Shown: positions 23,704-36,000 of the stretch, piece by piece
Layout: every line of letters begins with the position of its first letter
Numbering within the stretch: the first letter of the stretch is position 1
DNA from: Capra hircus
Lineage: Eukaryota > Chordata > Mammalia > Artiodactyla > Bovidae
NCBI RefSeq assembly: GCF_001704415.2
Contig: NC_030821.1
Coordinates: 41,275,210-41,339,209 of the forward strand
Direction of reading: 5' to 3'
Length of the DNA: 64,000 nucleotides
Made by a program: the position numbers and the translations under genes
The notes under the pieces: model-generated
Database searches by the model: none
What the model was told of the DNA's origin: nothing
The model's input: only the letters and a program-made list of their open reading frames with translations

Positions 23704-23870
23704 GGAGAAGGCAATGGCACCCTACTCCAGTACTCTTGCCTGGAAAATCCCATGGATGGAGGAGCCTGGTAGGCTGCAGTCCATGCGGTCGCTGAGTGTT
23801 GGACACAATTGAGCGACTTCACTTTCACTTTTCACTTTCATGCATTGGAGAAGGAAATGGCAACCCACTC
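23704..23870 (+). mobile_element. Bov-A2 SINE, second monomer truncated
   Basis: First BovA monomer and the linker are complete. The second monomer stops at 'ggcaacccactc', after which a small tandem repeat begins instead of the usual body. Confidence 0.92.
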
Positions 23871-23902
23871 TATGTGCTTCTATGTGTCTTCTATGTGCTT
23901 TT
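23868..23902. repeat. Three-copy ~11-bp tandem repeat
   Basis: Units ctatgtgcttc / tatgtgtcttc / tatgtgctttt follow the truncated SINE directly. It replaces the 3' half of the second Bov-A2 monomer. Confidence 0.7.
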
Positions 23903-24206
23903 ACGAGTTATTCTGAATTATCTAGCTATACATGGATTGGTTTCAGAATCAAAGTAAAGCTATTTTAATTTTTTGAGATACGCTACTTAATTCTGCATAA
24001 TTTTACTATTTCATTTGAATTGAGGCAGTTTCCTTCAACTATCACTACTAATCTAAGCATCTAAGCCTCCTCTATATAAAATGTATTTCATGTGAGCTAT
24101 CATTTAAAATCTTATATAAATAAATTCATCAGATTTCTGCTAAAGACTTTTGACAATACATTTGAAAATTCTATGGAATCATTCTTCATTTTTGTCCTTT
24201 ATTATT

Positions 24207-24486
24207 ACTGCTGCTGCTACTACTGCTAAGTCACTTCAGTCATGTCTGACTCTGTGAGACCCCATAGATGGCAGCCCACCAGGCCCCCCATCCCTGGGAT
24301 TCTCCAGGCAAGAACACTGGAATGGGTTGCCATTTCCTTCTCCAATGCATGAAAGTGAAAAGTGAAAGTGAAGTCACTGAGTCGTGTCCAACTCTCAGCG
24401 ACCCCATGGACTGAAGCCTACCAGGCTCCTCCGTCCCTGAGATTTTCCAGGCAAGAGTACTGGAGTGGGGTGCCATCGCCTTCTCC
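24207..24486 (-). mobile_element. Bov-A2 dimeric SINE, antisense
   Basis: Complement of the whole dimer: (ctg)n tail, second monomer, linker 'tgcatgaaagtgaaaagtg', first monomer ending 'gccttctcc'. It lies 336 bp from the plus-strand Bov-A2 at 23704, in inverted orientation. Confidence 0.94.
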
Positions 24487-27140
24487 ATTGTAGTAACTAG
24501 GGAGGTTTAAAAGGACAAAACACAGATTATAATGGCCTTTTATCTGCCAAAATACCATTATGATCTTTCTCTACTGCCATCCAAACCCATGTTTGCATGT
24601 TTGTTTTGATATTCCATAGTTGTTGCAAAGGATTAGAAGGGAAGATATTGGCTTCAGTACCATGACTAAATTTATTTGGGCATTCCCTCAAAAATGATTG
24701 AATTTTGTGCTGGGTTGCTTTTTTTTTAAAGTAATTTCTGCAGATACATCAATGAGCAAAAGAAATTAATTGCATTCATGGATCATATATTATAGGTGGT
24801 TCCTAAAATTTGTTACAAAAAGTTGAAGGAAAGATTAGTGGTCCTTGATGAATGCAGATATCACAGGAGGCAAAGGAAAGGTGTTGTAACTTCTAGTGTA
24901 CACTTAATAAGTGAGAATCTGATATTTTCTAACTTTGCATCCCTTGTTTTCTTGTATACAAGTATCAGTGGTGGTCTTTCTTTTTGAAGGAATTCTATAC
25001 ATTTCTTCAACTATTCTTTCATCTTGTGAGGTCTTATTAGGTTCGAAATCTCCATGGAGTGCTATCACAGGATAGATTTAAGAAGGTTGCATATTTAGAT
25101 TTTCCATCATTATGCCCATTTGCAGAAATGGAGATTTGATTCTATGAAATTTCACCAATGTTAGATATATGAACAATGACACTTCCTTGCTTTATGTAGC
25201 AATTCACATATTTAAAAGTATTGTTATCCCTCATACTACTATTCATAACATCATTTGGGGTAGAGAAGTTCTTAATAAGAAGAAAAAGGTAAAGTCAAAT
25301 GCCTCAATAAGTATGGAGTTAATGTTGACAGAGTAGAGAAACAAATTTGAATTTCTATATTCTCTCTCTACTTATCTACTTATGGAGTCTCTTTGGTTAG
25401 GTCCTGATAAAAATACTCGCTATAAACATGAATGTAATCATTTATTTAGGAGACAGATTTATAAAGTAGAAAATCAGTGACATATTTGATTTTCTCAGTA
25501 TAAACTAAATATATTTAAAGAAAACATAAGCATTGATCATACGCATTTCTTTTTAAATAGGCCATTTCAAGATTTTTTTTCCTCCAAAAATATTGACTTG
25601 TTGGTAAATAAAGAATCAGTTCCTGAGAATTAAGAGTTCCATAAGGGTGATTTTATCAACCACGGTAATCTAATGAATTATAAACTACAAATTTTGATAA
25701 ACATTATTTAGAATTAGGGCATACTCATTCTATGGACTGTTCTCAAGAACTACTCATATGTTCTTCCTCAAATTTTGGTTTCCCCCCCGTAGGCTCTTTG
25801 ATGATGATTGTCATTTAGTTTGTACCTGTTATTATATCTTTCTTTCTCATTTCAACATACTCCCTTTTCATATTAAAATTTTAAAATTTCCATCTTCATT
25901 TACATTTATTAATGACTTCTGGGAGGCACCTTAATCATGTCAGTAATGAGTTGTTAGCTTCAATTAAAGGAGGTGGCCCTTCTCTAACCTGGTCGTCCTT
26001 TCCTGATCTTTATCTATCAGGTTTTACAGGTTGCAACTCAAAGCGGCCGTCCATTTATTATATGAACCAGTTTTCCACAGCACTATAGGAGTCATGGGCC
26101 CCTTCCTTTCTTTTCTTAGGCTTGTAAATGAAATAAAAATTATTATATATGTTGTTGAGATGTATAATTATAGCATATAGAAAGACACTGTAGTATGTTA
26201 AAAAACAATGACTTCCATTAAAAGAAACAAGTAGCTTTCTTGTGGCAGATTTTTGTGTAAAATATAGGTATTGACCATTAATTGGATAGAAAGTAAAGGA
26301 GAATCATCATTTCATTATTGATCAGCCTTTTAAGATTTGACAAAATATGTGTAGGACCAGGGTATTCTTAAAGAGGAGAAAACAAAGATAGAAAGTAAAA
26401 GAAGGGAAAATATACAATATATTCTAAATAAATCATGTGGACTGGAAGAAGGTTTTAAAAGGTTCAAATTCTGCTGCTGCTTGTTGTACTATAAGTCATA
26501 AATGACCTTGAACATGGGAGATTTTGATAAAGCTCTCTACAGGATGCAGAAAAACCAAATACCTGTCTAAAGATTGAGACAATATACATCTATAAAACTG
26601 CATGATAGATTAGTTGCTGCTGAAGTGAGTGATGGAACTCACTCACACATGGTATATCAAAACCTGCTATTAGTTGATAGGACACTTGTGAAAACATAAG
26701 TAAATGGATAATTCAAATTAAGTTAAGTAGGTCCATCTTTTACATAACATGCTCACTCTTCATTTTTAACGTTCTCATCATGATTCTTGGTGGAATCTAC
26801 CTTCTATTTCTTAGGAATCTATCTGAGTAAAGCATTTGCCTGAGGATTGAATCTCTGTCAACCACTGCAGTAATTTAAGCTTTTGGAGGGAACTTTACCT
26901 CTTCCCATCTCATCCTATTATCAACATTATATGTATACAGGAAAATGTAATGACAGTCGTAGGTGAAAATTTTTCAAAAAATGTAGGAAGTTTAGAATAC
27001 CCTTGTAGAAGAAAAAGGCACTTAAGATTATCCTCTTTAAGAAGATAAACTGTATCAAATAAGGCATAGAAACAAAATGACATAATAAACACAATGGTTT
27101 GGAAAGACAGCTGTGGAAAAATACCTATAAAGTAATATGG
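24487..27140. other. Repeat-poor AT-rich stretch
   Basis: No transposon, RNA gene or plausible exon was recognised across about 2.6 kb. A short GC-containing patch lies at about 25,920-26,050. Confidence 0.5.
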
Positions 27141-27153
27141 ATAAGGGGAAATT

Positions 27154-27418
27154 CAGTTCAGTTCAGTTCAGTCACTCAGTCGTGTCTGACTGACTCTTTG
27201 TGACCCCATGAATCGCAGCATGCCAGGCCTCCCTGTCCATCACCAATTCCTGGAGTTCACTCAGACTCACGTCCATCGAGTCAGAGATGCCATCCAGCCA
27301 TCTCATCCTCTGTCGTCCCCTTCTTCTCCTGCCCCCAATCCCTCCCAACATCACAGTCTTTTCCAATGAGTCAACTCTTCGCATGAGGTGGCCAAAGTAC
27401 TGGAGTTTCAGCTTTAGC
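27154..27418 (-). mobile_element. BovB LINE 3' end with TSD
   Basis: Antisense BovB of about 265 bp from 'cagttcagttcagttcag' to 'gtactggagtttcagctttag'. A 13-bp TSD lies at 27141-27153 (ataaggggaaatt) and 27419-27431 (ataatgggaaatt), with one mismatch. Confidence 0.94.
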
Positions 27419-27584
27419 ATAATGGGAAATTAAGACAACTTAAAAGAAAAAACAAAATACCAAAATTGTGTGATTATCATAGAATGAATGTGGATGAAGA
27501 ATATAAAAAGAGATGAACTGTATGAAAAAGAAGATTTTTAAAAATTAGCTGTAATTTAATTTTGTTAGAATAACAAAACTATGT

Positions 27585-27793
27585 GTAGTCAGTTGTTCAG
27601 TTGTGTCTGACTCTTTGTAACGCCATGGACTGTAGCCCACCAGGTTCCTCTGTCCATGGGATTATCTAGGAAAGAATATTGGAGTGTGTTGCATTTCCTC
27701 CTCCAGGGGACCTTCCCAACCCAGAGATTGAACCTGGGTCTCCTATGTTTCCTTTACATTGGCAAGTGGCTACCACTGAGTCACCTGGAAAGG
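27585..27793 (-). mobile_element. Bov-tA SINE
   Basis: Antisense: 'gttgttcagttgtgtctgac', 'tggactgtagcccaccagg', 'acccagagattgaacctggg', 'ccactgagtcacctgg'. Confidence 0.9.
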
Positions 27794-27884
27794 AAAAACT
27801 TTAAATTAAAAAAAAAAAAAAAGACTTTCTATTTAAGAGACTATCCTTTTCCCACTGAGTATTCTTGACTAGTTGACTGTAAAT

Positions 27885-28530
27885 GTGTACCTTTATTTCT
27901 GGGCTCCCAAAACTGTTTCACTCATATGTGTGTCTGCTTTATACCCTTACCATACTGCTTTGTAATATAAATTGGAATAAAGAAGCATGATACCTCCAGC
28001 TTTATTCTTGATCACATTTCTTTAACTACATGGAGTCTTTTGTGGTCCCATATACATTTTAAGATTTTATTCTGTTTTTATAAAAAAATGTTATTGGAAT
28101 TTTGATAGGCATTTTATTGAATCGATAGATGGCTTTGGGTAGTATGGACCTTTTAACAATGCTAATTATTCTCACCCACGAACATGAGATGTCTTTTCAT
28201 TTGTTTGTGTCTTCTTCAATTTCTCTCATCAAAGCCTTATACTTTTCAGTATACAGATCTTTAACTTTCTAGTTAAATTTATTTCTAAATATTGTATAGT
28301 TTTTTATACTATTTTAAATGAGATTTTTTTCTTTGTTTTTCAGATGGTTTGTTATTCATGTATTGAAATACAACTGATTTCTGTATGCTGATTTTGTATT
28401 CTCCAATTTTATAGAAATAATTTATTACAAACTAGCAGCTTTTTGGTGGGGTCTTTAGGGTTTTTATATATAACATCATGTCATTTAAATAGAAACCATT
28501 TAATTTATTTTATTCTAGTTTGTATACCAC
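27885..28530 (-). mobile_element. Old L1 LINE, inverted 5' part
   Basis: Antisense L1 ORF2 (RT region): 'agcatgatacctccagcttt', 'ggctttgggtagtatgga', 'tcatttgtttgtgtcttcttc', 'tttttggtggggtctttaggg'. The same element continues in the opposite orientation from about 28,536. That order is the signature of a 5' inversion during insertion. Confidence 0.85.
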
Positions 28531-28535
28531 CTGTG

Positions 28536-28839
28536 GAATTATCAGTGGGGAAAGGGAAGTCTCCTCAACAATGTTTAGAAAATGGAATGTGCACAAACCA
28601 AAAAAAAGAAAAAAAAGAAAAAAGAAATTGAATCTATCTTACACCACTGACAAAAAAATAGCTTAAAATGGATTGGAGACTAAAACATAAGACTTCAGTC
28701 ATAAAACCTCTAGAAGACAACATAGGGAAAAAAGCTCTTTCAGTTGTGTCTTGACAACATTTTTTTGGATATGTCACCCAAAGCACAAACGACAAAAGCA
28801 AAAATAAGAAAGTAGGACTGTATCAAACTAAGCTTCTGT
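28536..28839 (+). mobile_element. Old L1 LINE, sense segment 1
   Basis: Sense L1 ORF2 3' third ('cagtggggaaagggaagtctcc', 'ctatcttacaccactgac', 'cctctagaagacaacataggg'). Interrupted at 'aagcttctgt' by a short L1 insertion. It resumes at 29197, 37193 and 39197. Confidence 0.85.
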
Positions 28840-29196
28840 TTTCCCCACTGTGTCCGCAGCCTGTTCTCTATGTCTGTATCTCCATTTCTGCCCAGCAGAT
28901 AAGTCACAATGGGAAAAAAGAGGGTGGGACAAATGGAAAGAGTAGCATGGAAATATATAAGCTACCACATGTAAGATAGATAGCCCGTGAGAATTTGCTA
29001 TATGGTTCAGAGAGCCAAACAAGTGTTCTCTGACAATCTAGAAGGGTAGGATGGGGTAAGAGGTGGGAGGAAGTTTCAAGAGGGAGGAGACATATGTATA
29101 CCTATAGCTGATTCATGTTGATGTATTGCAGAAACCAACACAATATTGTAAAGCAATTATCCTTCAATTAAAAATAAATACAATTTTAAAGATAAA
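28840..29196 (+). mobile_element. Short L1 3' end nested in the old L1
   Basis: Ends like an artiodactyl L1 3'UTR ('ggtgggaggaagtttcaagaggg', 'gctgattcatgttgatgtattgc', 'aacacaatattgtaaagcaa'). The first ~80 bp read as antisense L1 3'UTR ('tctctatgtctgtatctcca'), suggesting a 5' inversion. A degraded TSD lies at 28830-28839 (aagcttctgt) and 29197-29206 (aagcatatgt). The host L1 resumes directly after it. Confidence 0.75.
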
Positions 29197-29399
29197 AAGC
29201 ATATGTGCAATGAAAGAAATAGTCAACAAAATGAAAAGGTAAATGGAAGAAAAACTGCAAATCATATATTTGATAAGGAGTTAAGATCCAAAATATAAAA
29301 GGAGTTAAGATCCAAAATATGTATCATACAACTCAATTGCAAGAAAACCAAATAAGTCAATTTAAAAAGTAGAAAAAGGACCTGAATTGAAATTTTCCT
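29197..29399 (+). mobile_element. Old L1 LINE, sense segment 2
   Basis: Continues the old L1 ORF2 ('gcaatgaaagaaatagtcaac', 'ggagttaagatccaaaatat', 'gacctgaattgaaattttcc'). A 23-bp unit around 29,276-29,324 is duplicated in tandem. It is cut at 29400 by the full-length L1. Confidence 0.85.
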
Positions 29400-29413
29400 A
29401 AAGAAGATATATA

Positions 29414-32056
29414 GGAAATTCAGAAGATGGCAGAGGAATAGGATGGGGAGACCACTTTCTCCCCCACAAATTCATCAAAAGAACATTTCAACGCTGAGTA
29501 AATTCTACAAAACAACTTCTGAATGCTGGCAGAGGACATCAGGCACCCAGAAAAGCAGATCATTGTCTTCAAAAACAGGTAGGGAAAATATAAAAGACGA
29601 AAAAAGAGACAAAGGAGGTAGGGAGGGAGCTCCGTCCCGGGAAGGGAGTCTTAAAAAGAGAGAAGTTTCCAAACACCAGGAAACACTCTCACTCCTGAGT
29701 CTGTGGCAAGCCTTGGAAGCACAGAGGGCAACATAACAGGGAAGAAAAATAAATAAATAATTAAAACCAACAGATTATGAGCCCAGTGGTAACACCCCCA
29801 GCGGAGAAGCAGCAGGGACCCCTGCATCGCCACTAGCAAGTGGGGGCTGGGCAGGGAGGTGCAGGCTGCAGTGCTTTTTAAGAATCGGGCCGGAATGCCC
29901 TGAGTGTAATCAGAGCCAACTAACTTGGGCTGGCATACCAGACTGTGGGATAGCTACCACGTGAAAAGCTCTAACATAAGACACCACCAGGACCATGCCC
30001 AGAACAAAGGATGGAATAGAAATAGCCGGCTGCAGACCATCCCCTGCCGGGGACAGGCAGCCAGAGCCGTAAGGGCTGGAAGGGGGCAATCGCAGCCCCG
30101 GAGAGACATTACCTACCAAACTGCAAGCAGGCTTCTTTGCTAACCAAGACTTCTTGGGGTTCTGGACAGTCACCGTCTGCCTGACAAGGGGCGCCAGCGG
30201 TACACCCGGAAAGCTGAGCAGCAGGGAAAGGCGATAAGTCACAGCGACCGCGCTCGCCAAACACCTGAGCTACGTGGTCCTGGAAAGGGCACAAAATGCA
30301 GGCCCAACTGAATCTGCGCCTCTGAGGGCTACCTGAGAGCTGAGCCTGAGCGGCTTAGACTGGGGAGGTGCACACAGCCTAGGGCTGGCCTCAGACGGTT
30401 CCTGGAGGAGCAACATAGAGCCTGAGTGGTGTGCGCCATGTGCAGGGGCATGCCCAGTGTGGCTGAGACACTGCGAGCACATGCCAGTGTTATTTGTTTG
30501 CAGCATCCCTCTCTCCCCACAGTGCCATTGAACAAGTGAGCCTAAAAAAAAAAAAAAAGTGTCCGCCACCGCCCCCCTTGTGTCAGGGCGGAAATCAGAC
30601 ACTGAAGAGACCAGCAAACAGAAGAAGCTAAACAGAGGGAACCGCCTTGGAAGTGACTCCACATTGCTCACAAGACCAGAGAAAGTCATAGAAATATCTT
30701 TACTATTTTTACGACCATTCTTTTTTGTTGTTCTTGATGTTGTTGTTTGATTGTTTTTTCTTCTATTCTTTTTCTTCTCCTTTTTTTTAAACATTTTTAA
30801 ATTTTTAAGTCCTCTATTTCTCCTTTAATTTTAATTTTTATAACCTGCATCACTTTTCAAAAAAAAAAAAAGACCCTATTTTTAAAGCAAATGCCGTATA
30901 TATTTTTTTGTGTGGTTGTTGTTGTTTTTTAATAATTCTCGTGACTGTTTTTTTCTTGTTCTTCTTCTTTTCTTTAATATTGTATTTTTGAAAATCCAAC
31001 CTCTACTCTAGATTTTTAATCTTTGCTTTTTGGTATTTGTTGTCAATTTTGTACATTTAAAAACCCAATCTTCAGTATCCAAGTTTACCTGAGAGCGAGA
31101 TTACTGGCTTGACCACTCTCTCCTCCTTTGGACTCTCCTTTTTCTCCACCAGGTTGTCTCTGTCTCCTCCCTCCCCCTTCTCTTCTCTACCAAACTCTGT
31201 GAATCTCTGTGTGTTCCAGATGATGGAGAACACTTAGGGAACAGGTTACTGGCTGGATCTGTCTGTCTCCTTTTCATTTCCCTCTTTTATCCTCCTGGCC
31301 ATCTCTGTCTACTTCCTCCCTCTCCTCTTACCTGTATAACTCCGTGAACATCAGTGAGCAGTCCAGTTTGAAGAGCACACATAAGGAAGTGATTACTGGC
31401 TAGCTTGCTGTCTCCTCTTTTGATCCCACCTCATCTCATTCGGGTCACCTCTAACTACCCCCTCCCTCTTCTCTTCTCCATGTAACTCAGTAAACCTCTC
31501 TGGGTGTCCCTCAGTGTGGAGAAATTTTTCATCTTTAACCTAGATGTTTTATCATCAGTGCTGTATAGATGGAGAAGTTTTGAGGCTACTGTAAAAATAA
31601 AACTGAAAACCAGAAGCAGGAGGCTTAAGTCCAAATCCTGAGAACATCAGAGAACTCCTGAATCCAGGGAACATTAATCGATAGGAGCTCATCAAACGCC
31701 TTCATACCTACACTGAAACCAAGCACCACCCAAGGGCCAACAAGTTCCAGAGCAAGACATACCACACTTATTCTCCAGCAACACAGGAACACACCCCTGA
31801 GCTTCAATATAGAGGCAGCTCAAGTTACTCCAAAACAATAGACGTCTCATAACTCATTACTGGACACTTCATTGCACTCCAGAGAGAAGAAATCCATCTC
31901 TATTCACCAGAACTCCGACACAAGCTTCCCTAACCAAGAAACTTGGACAAGCCACTGATACAACCCCACCCACAGTGAGGAAATTCCATAATAAAGAGAA
32001 CTCCACAAATTCCCAGAATACAGAAAGGCTACCCCAAACGCAGCAATATAACCAAA
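29414..32056 (+). promoter_or_regulatory. L1 5'UTR with internal promoter region
   Basis: This 2.6 kb leader starts 'ggaaattcagaagatggcag', the usual artiodactyl L1 start. The first ~1.2 kb (29,590-30,640) is clearly richer in G+C and CpG than the rest of the window, as expected for an L1 internal promoter. It then becomes pyrimidine/T-rich (30,700-31,500) with repeated 'tctccttttt' and 'cctccctc' motifs. It also holds antisense open frames at 30794-30270 (174 codons) and 30260-29910 (116 codons). Confidence 0.8.
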
Positions 32057-32984
32057 ATGAAGAGACAGAGGAATACCCAGCAGGTAAAGGAACAGGAGGG
32101 TTGACCACCAAACCAAACAAAAGAGGAAGAGATACAGAATCTACCTGAGAAATAATTCCAAATAATGACAGTGAAAAATGATCCAAAATCTTGAAATCAA
32201 AATGGAATCACAGATAAACAGCCTGGAGACAAGGATTGAGAAGATGCAAGAAAGGTTTAACAAGGACCTAGAAGAAATAAAAAAGAGTCAATATATAATG
32301 AATAATGTAATAAATGAGATCAGAAACACTCTGGAGGCAACAAATAGTAGAATATTGGAGGCAGAAGATAGGATTAGTGAAACAGAAGATAAAATGGTAG
32401 AAATAAATGAATCAGAGAGGAAACAAGAAAAACGAATTAAAAGAAATGAGGACAATCTCAGAGACCTCCAGGACAATATGAAACACTCCAACATTCGAAT
32501 TATAGGAGTCCCAGAAGAAGAAGACAAAAAGAAAGACCATGAGAAAATCCTTGAGGAGATAATAGTTGAGAACTTCCCTAAAATGGGGAAGGAAATAATC
32601 ACCCAAGTCCAAGAAACACAGAGAGTTCCAAACAGGATAAACCCAAGGCGAAACACCCCAAGACACATATTAGTCAAATTAACAAAGATCAAACACAAAG
32701 AACAAATATTAAAAGCAGCAAGGGAAAAACAACAAATAACACACAAGGGGATTCCCATTAGGATAACTGCACATCTTTCAATAGAAACGCTTCAGGCCAG
32801 GAGGGAATGGCAAGACATACTTAAAGTGATGAAAGAAAATAACCTACAGCCCAGATTACTGTACCCAGCAAGGATCTCATTCAAATATGAAGGAGAAATC
32901 AAAAGCTTTACAGACAAGCAAAAGCTGAGAGAATTCAGCACCACCAGACCAGCTCTCCAACAAATGCTAAAGGATATTCTCTAG
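32057..32984 (+). pseudogene. L1 ORF1 (RNA-binding chaperone), N-terminus broken
   Basis: ORF1p is the trimeric coiled-coil RNA-binding protein that packages L1 RNA. The normal start codon is at 32057. That frame meets TGA at 32102 and TAA at 32153, and the remaining body lies in a different frame (a 1-nt shift between 32155 and 32178). An open frame of 268 codons runs from ATG 32178 to TAG 32984. Residues ~1-100 are a heptad-rich coiled coil with many E/K/I. Residues ~105-200 form the RRM-like domain, starting near NIRIIGVPEEE. The C-terminal domain contains IPIRITAHLSIETLQARREW and ends LQQMLKDIL. The usual family length is about 40 residues longer, so the lost part is the basic N-terminus. 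Confidence 0.9.
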
Positions 32985-33035
32985 ACAGGAAACACAAAAA
33001 GGGCATATAAACCCGAACCCAAAACAATAAAGTAA

Positions 33036-36000
33036 ATAGCAACGGGATCATACTTATCAATAATTACCTTAAATGTAAATGGATTGAATGCCCCAACCAA
33101 AAGGCAAAGACTGCCTGAATGGATACAAAAACAAGATCCCTATATATGCTACCTACAAGAGACCCACCTCAAAACAAGGGACACATACAGACTGAAAGTG
33201 AAGGGCTGGAGAAAGATATTCACGCAAATAGAGATCAAAAGAAAGCAGGAGCAGCAATACTCATATCTGATAAAATAGACTTTAAAACAAAGTCTGTGAA
33301 AAGAGACAAAGAAGGCCACTACATAATGATCAAAAGATCAATCCAAGAAGAAGATATAACAATTATAAATATATATGCACCCAACATAGGAGCACTGCAA
33401 TATGTAAGACAAATGCTAACAAGTATGAAAGGGGAAACTAACAATAACACAATAATAGTGGGGGACTTTAATACCCCACTCACATCTATGGACAGATCAA
33501 CTAAACAGAAAATTAACAAAGAACCACAAACTTTAAATGATAGAATAGACCAGTTAGACCTAATTGATATCTATAGGATATTTCACCCCAAAACAATGAA
33601 TTTCACCTTTTTCTCAAGTGCTCACAGAACCTTCTCCAGGATAGATCACATCCTGGGCCATAAATCTAACCTTGATAAATTCAAAAAAATTGAAATCATT
33701 CGAAGCATCTTTTCCGACCATAATGCATTAAGATTAGATCTCAATTACAGGAGAAAAACTATTAAAAATTCCAACATATGGAGGCTGAACAACACGCTTC
33801 TGAATAACCAGCAAATCACAGAAGAAATCAAAATATGCATAGAAATGAATGAAAATGAAAACACAACTACCCAAAACTGGTGGGACACTATAAAAGCAGT
33901 GTTAAGAGGAAAGTTCATAACAATACAGACATACCTCAAGAAACAAGAAAAAAGTCAAATAAATAACCTAACTCTACACCTAAAGCAACTAGAAAAGGAA
34001 GAAATGGAGAACCCCAGAGTTAGTAGAAGGAAAGAAATCTTAAAAATTAGGGCAGAAATAAATGCAAAAGAAACAAAAGAAACCATAGTAAAAATCAACA
34101 AAGCCAAAAGCTGGTTCTTTGAAAGGATAAATAAAATTGACAAACCATTAGCCAGACTCATCAAGAAACAAAGGGAGAAAAATCAAATCAATACAATTAG
34201 AAACGAAAATGGAAAGATCACAACAGACAACACAGAAATACAAAGGCTTGTAAGAGACTACTATCAGCAATTATATTGCAATAAAACGGACAACGTGGAA
34301 GAAATGGACAAATTCTTAGAAAAGTACAACTTTCCAAAACTGAACCAGGAAGAAATAGAAAATCTTAACAGACATCACAAGCATGGAAATTGAAACTGTA
34401 ATCAGAAATCTTTCAGCAAACAAAAGCCCAGGTCCAGACGGCTTCACAGCTGAATTCTACCAAAAATTTAGAGAAGAGCTAACCCCTATCCTACTCAAAT
34501 TCTTCCAGAAAATTGCAGAGGAAGGTAAACTTCCACACTCATTCTATGAGGCCACCAAAACCTGACAAAGATGCCACAAAAAAAAAAAAAAAAAAAACTA
34601 AAGGCCAATATCACTGATGAACATAGATGCAAAAATCCTTAACAAAATTGTAGCAATCAGAATCCAGCAACACATTAAAAAGATCATACACCATGACCAA
34701 GTGGGCTTTATCCCAGGGATGCAAGGATTCTTCAATATCCACAAATCAATCAATGTAATTCACCATATTAACAAATTGAAAAATAAAAGCCATATGATTA
34801 TCTCAATAGATGCAGAGAAGGCCTTTGACAAAATTCACATCTATTTATGATAAAACTCTCCAGAAAGCAGGAATAGAAGGAACATACCTCAACATAATAA
34901 AGACTATATATGACAAACCCACAGCAAACATTATCCTCAATGATGAAAAATTGAAAGCATTTCCCCTAAAGTCAGGAACAAGACAAGGGTGTCCACTTTC
35001 ACCACTACTATTCAACATAGTTCTGGAAGTTGTGGCCACAGCAATCAGAGCAGAAAAACAAATAAAAGGGATCCAAATTGGAAAAGAAGAAGTAAAACTC
35101 TCACTGTTTGCAGATGACATGATCCTCTACATAGAAAACCCTAAAGACTTCTCCAGAAAATTACTAGAGCTAATCAATGAATATAGTAAAGTTGCAGGAT
35201 ATAGAGTCAACACACAGAAATCCCTTGCATTCCTATACTCGAATAATGAGAAAGTAGAAAAAGAAATTAAGCAAACAATTCCATTCACCATTGCAACAAA
35301 AAGAATAAAATACTTAGGAATATACCTACCTAAAGAAACTAAAGACCTATATAGAGAAAATTATAAAGCACTGATAAAAGAAATCAAAGAGGACACTAAT
35401 AGATGGAGAAATATACCATGTTCATGGATTGGAAGAATCAATACAGTGAAAATGAGTGTACTACCCCAAAGCAATTTACAGATTCAATGCAATCCCTATC
35501 AAGCTACCAGTGGGATTTTTCACACAGCTAGGACAAATAATTTCACAATTTGTATGGAAATACAAAAAGCTCGAATAGCCAAAGCAATCTTGAGAAAGAA
35601 GAATGGAACTGGAGGAATCAACCTGCCTAACTTCAGGCTCTACTACAAAGCCACAGTCATCAAGACAGTATGGTACTGGCACAAAGACAGAAATATAGAT
35701 CAATGGAACAAAATAGAAAGCCCAGAGATAAATCCACACACCTATGGACACCTTATCTTCGACAAAGGAGGCAAGACTATACAATGGATTAAACACAATC
35801 TCTTTAACAAGTGGTGCTGGGAAAACTGGTCAACCACTTGTAAAAGAATGAAACTAGATCACTTTCTAACACCGCACACAAAAATAAACTCAAAATGGCT
35901 TAAAGATCTAAACGTAAGACCAGAAACTATAAAACTTCTAGAGGAGAACATAGGCAAAACACTCTCCGACATAAATCACAGCAAGATCCTCTATGACCCA

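Noticed and set aside
32288..32758. 156-codon minus-strand frame within L1 ORF1
   Set aside because: It is an antisense shadow of the coiled-coil and RRM-like coding region.
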